Assembly (NCBI RefSeq): GCF_036289405.1
Contig: NZ_JAYFFI010000012.1
Span: 1-63,728 of the forward strand
Reading direction: 5' to 3'
Length of the DNA stretch: 63,728 nucleotides
DNA from: Pseudoramibacter faecis
Lineage (GTDB): Bacteria; Bacillota; Clostridia; Eubacteriales; Eubacteriaceae
The notes beneath the pieces are model-generated. The model was given only the letters and a program-made list of their open reading frames with translations. It was not told the origin of the DNA and ran no database searches. Position numbers and translations under genes: made by a program. Shown here piece by piece: positions 58,758 through 63,728 of the stretch (positions are counted from its first letter, which is position 1; every line of letters starts with the position of its first letter).

Positions 58758-60128
58758 TTATTCCCAGAAATTTTTAATGCCGTAAAGCTTCGTGATCTTC
58801 GCACGCAGATCCATCATCGCGGTGTAAGTCGGCATGATATACACCGGGTGATCCTGGGCCGCACAGGCCTGCATCAGCGTTTCGTAATCCGGGATCACCT
58901 GCATCTTGTCCTCGGGGATCCCCGCGTATTTAAAGCGTAGGGCCATCTCGTCCGCGCGCACGCCAGAAACGTAAAGGGCGGTCAGCTTGTCACCCATAGC
59001 GACGATCTGCTCGAAATCCACATCCCAGATCCAACTGATGTCCGTGCCGTCGGCGTCCCGGTCGTTCAAACAGACGACGAACACCGCGGGTTCATCCGTG
59101 TTCGTCACAAAATTGAGCGTCTGATTGCAGCCCGCCGGATTTTTGACGAGAATCATGCGCATATCCGTGCCGTCGATCGTGAACTTTTCCATCCGGCCGA
59201 AGCCCGCCGCAAAGGCGGAAAGCGAATGCACTACCATCTCGATATCGAAGTGGAGCGCCTTGCCCGCCGCCACCGTGCCGCAGGCGTTATAAATATTGTA
59301 GCCGCCGGGCAGGTTAATGGTCGCCGGATAGGTTTGGTCCCCCACCGCGATGGCAACCTCGGAATGGTCGGCATCGCTGACGATAACTTCCGTAACGGCG
59401 ACGGCCGGCTGCGGCCGGTGATAGCCGCAATGGGGGCAGCGATAGCCCCCGAGATGGCCGTAGGTGGTGTAGTCATAGACGTATTCGTGTTTGCACTTGA
59501 TGCAATAGGGCGCATCGGAGACCTCGGCCACCCGCTTTTGGTAGATCGGCACGTTAACGCCGTAAAAAATCACCGAGTTTTCAAAATCATCGGCAATGGA
59601 AGCCACCAAGGAATCGTCGGCGTTCAGGCACAGGGTCGCGTTCGGACTGTACCCGATGCCGATTTTAATGTTGTCCAGGGTGTGGGTCACCTCACCGTAA
59701 CGGTCGAGCTGATCCCTAAAAATATTGGTGACCACCACGACCTTGGCGTCCACCATGGTCGAGACTTCTTTAAAGGCCGCCTCATCGCATTCGATCAGCG
59801 CGTAATCCTTTTTGCAGCGGCCGCCGAGGGTCGCATTGCTGATAAACTCCGCTGTGATGCCGGAGATCAGGTTCGCCCCGGATTTGTTGCAAAAGAAGGA
59901 GGCGCCGGCGTCTGTCAGCGCCTGCTCGATCATCCGGGAGCTGGTGGTTTTGCCGTTGGTCCCCGTCACGATGATGCAGGTCACCCCGCGGGACACCCGC
60001 TTCAAGATCTGGTGGTCGAATGTCATCGCCACCCGCCCGGGAAAATCGGTGCCGCCGCGGCCCACGGCGCGCAGCAGCCCTCTGGTCATCTTCGATGCCA
60101 GGATGGATAAATAAGCTTTTAATTTCAT
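58758..60128 (-). CDS. murT: Lipid II isoglutaminyl synthase, Mur-ligase-like subunit MurT
   Basis: MurT is the ATP-using partner of GatD. The 456-residue protein has the Mur-ligase P-loop VTGTNGKTTSSRM, NIFRDQLDRYGE, and a Cys4 zinc ribbon (CIKCKHEY...CPHCGY) inserted in the central domain, a hallmark of MurT. It ends with the DUF1727 domain (TYTAMMDLRAKI). The start at 60128 matches family N-termini. No ribosome site precedes it, and the -10 TATAAT ends only 7 bases upstream, so the mRNA is probably leaderless. Confidence 0.94.
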   Translation of the reverse strand: MKLKAYLSILASKMTRGLLRAVGRGGTDFPGRVAMTFDHQILKRVSRGVTCIIVTGTNGKTTSSRMIEQALTDAGASFFCNKSGANLISGITAEFISNATLGGRCKKDYALIECDEAAFKEVSTMVDAKVVVVTNIFRDQLDRYGEVTHTLDNIKIGIGYSPNATLCLNADDSLVASIADDFENSVIFYGVNVPIYQKRVAEVSDAPYCIKCKHEYVYDYTTYGHLGGYRCPHCGYHRPQPAVAVTEVIVSDADHSEVAIAVGDQTYPATINLPGGYNIYNACGTVAAGKALHFDIEMVVHSLSAFAAGFGRMEKFTIDGTDMRMILVKNPAGCNQTLNFVTNTDEPAVFVVCLNDRDADGTDISWIWDVDFEQIVAMGDKLTALYVSGVRADEMALRFKYAGIPEDKMQVIPDYETLMQACAAQDHPVYIMPTYTAMMDLRAKITKLYGIKNFWE

Positions 60129-60135
60129 GCGAATG

Positions 60136-60165
60136 ATTATAACACTTCCCGAAAGATTTTGACAA
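60136..60165 (-). promoter_or_regulatory. Promoter of murT-gatD placing the start site at the AUG
   Basis: On the minus strand TTGTCA (60165-60160), 18 bases, TATAAT (60141-60136), with an extended TGT before the -10. The start would fall at or within a base or two of the murT ATG (60128). Confidence 0.75.
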
Positions 60166-60195
60166 TAGCTAAGCGCCGGCCGTAAAACCGGCCGA

Positions 60196-60221
60196 TAAAA
60201 ACGCGAACCCATCGGCTCGCG
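60196..60221 (-). terminator. Terminator after the MATE gene
   Basis: CGCGA (60202-60206) pairs with TCGCG (60217-60221), followed on the minus strand by U5. A second GC-rich hairpin lies just beyond (about 60175-60194). Confidence 0.7.
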
Positions 60222-60286
60222 CTTAGATTTTATCCTGCGGTTGATCTTTCGGCGGGATGGGTTCGGGCGGGCGCAAAACCCACGGC

Positions 60287-61701
60287 TTATGCTCCGGGGT
60301 CTGCCGCCAAGCGATTGACCCACCCCTTTGAGCCCAGACGCAGGATAAAGATCAGGCCACGGACGATGAGTTCAATGGCCATGGCCGTCCAAACCCCGAC
60401 CAAACCGTAATCCCTGACAAGCAGGGCGGCCAGAGAGATGCGAACGCCCCAGATGCTCGCCATCGATATCACGCTCGGGATCAATGTGTCCCCGGCACCC
60501 CGAAGCGCCCCCACCGCGACAATGGATGCCCCATAAAAGCCCTCCGCATACAAAACGGCTCGAAGACTTTTTACCGCCAGCTTTCTCACAGCAATCACCG
60601 GAGTTAAATACGCCATGATATACGGACAGGCAAAATAAATGAGAAGGCCCAGCAGCATCATGAGTAACGCGCCAAGGGCCACGGTGATCCAGGCAAAGTG
60701 TCGGGCAGATTTTTTGTCTCCGGCGCCCTCTGTCCGACCAGTGTCGACGCGGCAGACGCAACGCCAAATCCCGGCATATAACAAACGCTCTCTGCCGTCG
60801 TGGCAAACGCATTGGCCGCAATGGCGATCGTCCCCAATGGCGCAATGATCCAGGTCGTCAGGATCATGGCGCCATTAATGAAAATGCGTTCGAGGCAAGC
60901 CGGCCAAAAAATTCTGCCGGCCCTTCTCAATCCTTCACTTTTCGAAAAAGATTGCTCCCCCCGCTTGAAGCGAAGGCTTTCTGTTTTGAACCCGCCGTAA
61001 TAAAGCAAGATTCCCATGATCACAACCCTCGAAAACGCGGTTCCCAGCGCTGCTCCCAACACGCCGAGGCCGGCGCCGGGCAGATAAAAAGCAAGCGCGC
61101 CAATGTGGCGCACCCCGCCAGGAAAAATGAGCAGGGCGTTAAAGAGCACATCCAACACGCACATGCTCCCCTCAAAAATGGCCGGAACTTTCATATTGCC
61201 GCTGGCCTGCAGTGCGGTTCCGGCCAGACGTTCAAGCTGGATGAAGGGAAGAAATAAAGCATAGACGATAAAGTATTGGCTCGCTCCGGGCGCAACTGCC
61301 CCTGATGCGCCGAGCCAAAACGGCAGCTTCACACTGATGGCAAGACCGATTAGCATCAGACCGGCCGAAAAAATCAAATCGGCGGCGGCTCCCAATCGAA
61401 AAATGCTCCGAGACTGATTAAAGTGCTTCGCCCCGATTTGGTGCGCAATTTGCACAGTGAAACCATAAACGGCGGCAAAGGTCAGGCCGTCGATCAACCA
61501 GATCACCGGCGAAACTAACCCGATTGCCGCGGAAGCCTCAGCGCCCAGGGCGCCAACCATCGCCGAATCGATATACTGCATGATAATGGCAGTCAGCTGC
61601 GCCATCATCGCAGGCAGACTCAGCCTTAAAGCGACGAGGCTTTTTTGCTTCAGCGCGCTTGGCCCGCCGTCCCGAAGCATCCGTGTGACTTTCTGTTTCA
61701 T
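60287..61701 (-). pseudogene. MATE-family multidrug/sodium antiporter, frameshifted
   Basis: The first frame (from 61701) covers about nine of twelve MATE helices, from LRLSLPAMMAQLTAIIMQYIDSAMVG to PGFGVASAASTLVGQR, then becomes nonsense. The second frame resumes with GAGDKKSARHFAWITVALGALLMML and continues to 60287 (GALRGAGDTLIPS). Intact MATE proteins read GQxxGAGD at this point, so a deletion of four bases (or one) near 60728-60735 broke the frame. The repaired length of about 470 residues would be normal. The start at 61701 has AGGAGGACA ahead. A sequencing error cannot be excluded. Confidence 0.8.
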
Positions 61702-61762
61702 TGTCCTCCTTAAAAACGCAGTCCACGCTGCCAAAATATCGAATTTTAATCCCCGGCAACAT

Positions 61763-61797
61763 CAAAAACCCCGCGCAGGTCGGATCATTGCGCGGGG
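61763..61797 (-). terminator. Terminator of the AraC-family gene
   Basis: CCCCGCGC (61769-61776) and GCGCGGGG (61790-61797) form an 8-bp GC stem. On the minus strand U5 follows. Confidence 0.88.
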
Positions 61798-61834
61798 CGC
61801 CACACATCGAGATAATCAATCTTATCCTGATTTA

Positions 61835-62737
61835 TCATTTCTGCTCGTATTTTCGGTATTTCCCCGGCGTTTGGCCGGTCCGCTTCTTAAAGCGCTGAAT
61901 AAAATGACTGGAATCCGGAAAGCCCGTTTTCTGTGCAACCTCCGAAACAGAAAGTCCTGTTTCGTTGAGCAACTCCAGCGCCCGATCCAAACGGTAGTCC
62001 ATCAAATACTGAATGGGGCTCTTTTTAATCAGCTCCTTAAAGCATCGACAACATTCGGTCACGCTGATATCCGCCATCTCGGCAATTTCCTCCAGCTGAA
62101 TCGGATGAGCGTAGTTGCTGTGAATATAGGTCAGCATATCGCGAACCCGTTCTTGTTTTTGGGAAAAGCTCTTGGTCGGCGTTTTATAAAATTCGTCGAT
62201 GTGCTCGATAATCAGATACCAGCATCGAACCAATTTGAGCGAAATGAGATATTCAAAATTCGTTGTCGTCTTGCCCGTAAGCAATGCCGGAAGGGTGTAA
62301 AGCTCCCGAATGATTTTTTGATGCCAGGGCTTATCCGTTAAAAGCAGCACCGAGATCGCCACATTGCCCGTTAGAATCAAAACGTTTTTTTGTTCCATTC
62401 GGCTCCCCGGAAAAAAGGAGACGAGCTTCTGGGGAAAACTGAACGATAAATAACAGCCGTCGTCTGCCATTTTGGTCGAGATATGCAAGGCATTGCGATT
62501 AATGAAAATCGCCTGCCCTTCTTTTAAATGATGGTCAATCCCATTGACCTGCATCGACAGCCATCCTTTGGTAACTAACGTGTATTGCATCTCTTCGTGC
62601 CAATGTAAATCGCGGTAGCCGCGCCCTTCCGGCACAATGCCCCGCGGCGTTACGGTATACATCCCCACCGGAAAATCCGGGTCCCGATATCGATTGACTT
62701 CCCGCAGCGGCTCTGTCTGTAATCTCGATGACTTCAT
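61835..62737 (-). CDS. AraC-family transcriptional regulator with cupin sensor
   Basis: This 300-residue protein has an N-terminal cupin-like ligand domain (DLHWHEEMQYTLVTKGWLSMQVNGIDHHLKEGQAIFINRNALH). The C-terminal pair of AraC helix-turn-helix motifs is IQLEEIAEMADISVTECCRCFKELIKKSPIQYLMDYRLDRALELL and GLSVSEVAQKTGFPDSSHFIQRFKKRTGQTPGKYR. It could control the adjacent MATE transporter, which is now frameshifted, or the racemase-like gene. GGGAAG precedes the start. Confidence 0.9.
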   Translation of the reverse strand: MKSSRLQTEPLREVNRYRDPDFPVGMYTVTPRGIVPEGRGYRDLHWHEEMQYTLVTKGWLSMQVNGIDHHLKEGQAIFINRNALHISTKMADDGCYLSFSFPQKLVSFFPGSRMEQKNVLILTGNVAISVLLLTDKPWHQKIIRELYTLPALLTGKTTTNFEYLISLKLVRCWYLIIEHIDEFYKTPTKSFSQKQERVRDMLTYIHSNYAHPIQLEEIAEMADISVTECCRCFKELIKKSPIQYLMDYRLDRALELLNETGLSVSEVAQKTGFPDSSHFIQRFKKRTGQTPGKYRKYEQK

Positions 62738-62812
62738 TTTTATTCTTCCCTATTATAACTTTTTAATAAGCAAACCAGCGAAGACACTCATAAAAACAAT
62801 TGAATCGAGAAA

Positions 62813-63580
62813 TTAAATATATCCCTCAAAGGGCTTTCTGGCGACGGCAGATTCTACCCAGCGGATCATCGTCGTGAAGTCGTAAACCGGCAGATTGACC
62901 GCTGCTGAAATGGCCGCAGCATAAGGCGGCATGTCGCTGCATTCCAGAAGAATGGCGCCAATTTCCGGATTTTGGGCGACCAGTTCCTTGGATGCGGCCA
63001 CCAATTCATCCCGGACAATGTGGCTGTTCATGGTGTCGCGGTCTCGTGGGATCGCCGAAAATTCTGGCGCTTCTTCCATCGATTTGACCACCAAGATGGA
63101 CGGATCGTCTACCCCGACACACGAGAGCAGCTCGTCATCGAAGGTCCGGGTCACGGCACAGAGCACGCCGATCTTCTGGCCTTCTTTCAGACCGATTTTG
63201 ATTATCGGAATCTGGGTGAGGCTCGACGCATAAACCGGCACATCCATTCTTTCGGACAGTTGTTTTTGCCAGCGGCCGAAATACCCGCAGGCACAGATGA
63301 TTGCCCGCACGCCGTCGGCCTCAAGCTCTTTGCCGACCGCCGTCAAATCTTCGATGATGGTGGGATCTTTGGTGTGCAGTCTCGGAGAATCCACACCCCT
63401 AACCTTGACATAGCGCACGGGAAAATCAAAGGTTGTCGCGTTGGCGACATTTCCCGGCACAATCGGGTAGCCGACATCCAGAAGCATGATGCCGATCGAA
63501 TAACCGGACATCTGCTGGGCCCGGGGCTTCACAGCGTTAAAATCGTCGTTGGCCTCGGTGATATAACCATAATGTCTCAT
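62813..63580 (-). CDS. Asp/Glu racemase superfamily protein
   Basis: This 255-residue protein has the two-fold pseudo-symmetric racemase fold with a cysteine in each half: IICACGYFG (about residue 97) and ILLECSDMPPYA (about 213). These are the positions of the catalytic acid/base pair in aspartate and glutamate racemases and maleate isomerase. The start at 63580 has AAAGGAAG eight bases ahead; a GTG at 63589 is too close to it. The substrate is uncertain; hydantoin racemase or an AroM-like role are alternatives. Confidence 0.78.
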   Translation of the reverse strand: MRHYGYITEANDDFNAVKPRAQQMSGYSIGIMLLDVGYPIVPGNVANATTFDFPVRYVKVRGVDSPRLHTKDPTIIEDLTAVGKELEADGVRAIICACGYFGRWQKQLSERMDVPVYASSLTQIPIIKIGLKEGQKIGVLCAVTRTFDDELLSCVGVDDPSILVVKSMEEAPEFSAIPRDRDTMNSHIVRDELVAASKELVAQNPEIGAILLECSDMPPYAAAISAAVNLPVYDFTTMIRWVESAVARKPFEGYI

Positions 63581-63621
63581 GATGGCCACTTCCTTTCCAT
63601 TTTCTTATTCCTGAATTTATA

Positions 63622-63728
63622 ATCTAAGTGCAACAAATAAATAATGACTCATAGCCTTGGTATAATGGTGTTTGCAAAGACATCCAATATTCAAGGAGAA
63701 ACTATGAGTCACTACAAACATCTTACAC
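63622..63728 (+). mobile_element. Left end of an IS30-family-like element (partial)
   Basis: The last 100 bases look like the start of an insertion sequence. There is a TAAGTGCAACA motif at 63625-63635 that resembles IS30-type terminal repeats (GTTGCACTT in reverse). A TATAAT follows at about 63661, and AAGGAG lies ahead of an ATG at 63704. The element continues beyond the window. Confidence 0.55.
63704..63728 (+). CDS. IS30-family-like transposase, N-terminal fragment
   Basis: Only eight codons are in the window: MSHYKHLT. IS30-family transposases commonly begin M-x-x-YKHLT followed by an acidic helix, and the start is well placed after AAGGAG. The identification rests on this short match and the upstream end-like motif. 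Confidence 0.5.

Noticed and set aside
1..63728. CRISPR arrays or long direct repeats
   Set aside because: I saw no regularly spaced repeats and no cas genes while reading the window.

Overview
The window looks like a chromosomal segment of an anaerobic, amino-acid-fermenting member of the Clostridia (Bacillota). The grounds are a sigma54-controlled 2-hydroxyacyl-CoA dehydratase operon of the Stickland reductive type, the clostridial SCIFF peptide with its radical SAM maturase beside ruvAB-queA-tgt-yajC, a murB-PHP-rapZ-yvcK-whiA block, a short (reactivation-domain-less) MetH, MurT/GatD, and strong AGGAGG ribosome sites throughout. I cannot name the genus from sequence alone. Most genes lie on the minus strand.

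Layout. 1-1.4 kb: smpB and tmRNA (ssrA). 1.4-13.1 kb: a leftward catabolic operon (acyl-CoA dehydrogenase, acyl-CoA ligase, class III CoA-transferase, YkvI-like transporter, dehydratase activator, two dehydratase subunits, D-2-hydroxyacid dehydrogenase). It is preceded by a textbook -24/-12 promoter and by its likely sigma54 activator, with a PsiE-like membrane protein gene ahead of that. Together these would reduce a 2-oxo acid to a 2-hydroxy acid, activate it as the CoA ester, dehydrate it and reduce the enoyl-CoA. 13.1-18.2 kb: dCMP deaminase, cobalamin-dependent methionine synthase, a small DUF2442-like protein, pgi. 18.3-28.8 kb: a seven-gene purine operon purL-E-F-M-N-H-D from one strong promoter. 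29-34.5 kb: an MBL-fold hydrolase and murB-PHP-rapZ-yvcK-whiA.

34.6-42.1 kb: an accessory catabolic operon opposite a LysR regulator that is visibly decaying. It contains an FGGY kinase broken by a 5-bp tandem duplication, a frameshifted iron-sulfur protein, an FAD/NAD oxidoreductase with a frameshift and a lost N-terminus, and a dihydrodipicolinate-synthase-family gene whose 5' part is fused in frame to that oxidoreductase. 42.2-46 kb: CpsB-like phosphatase, comF, recD2. 46.1-47.8 kb: guaB with a long structured leader. 47.8-50.8 kb: two very small protein genes, a promoter-plus-terminator-bounded candidate non-coding RNA of about 250 nt, scfB/scfA (SCIFF system) and yajC. 50.7-54.7 kb: tgt, queA, ruvB, ruvA. 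54.7-55.2 kb: five tRNA genes (Val, Asp, Phe, Gly, Cys in transcription order). 55.3-60.1 kb: a cytidylate-kinase-like protein, a methyltransferase, an M20 amidohydrolase, gatD, murT (apparently leaderless). 60.2-63.7 kb: a frameshifted MATE transporter, an AraC regulator, an Asp/Glu-racemase-family protein and, at the right edge, the first codons and probable end of an IS30-family element.

Most of the housekeeping genes read as intact full-length frames, which makes the cluster of lesions between 34.6 and 41 kb stand out. The best candidates for something undescribed are the orphan RNA at 48335-48588, the 53-aa/49-aa gene pair at 47876-48188, the guaB leader, and the sigma54 dehydratase operon with its unusual transporter and missing ETF genes.
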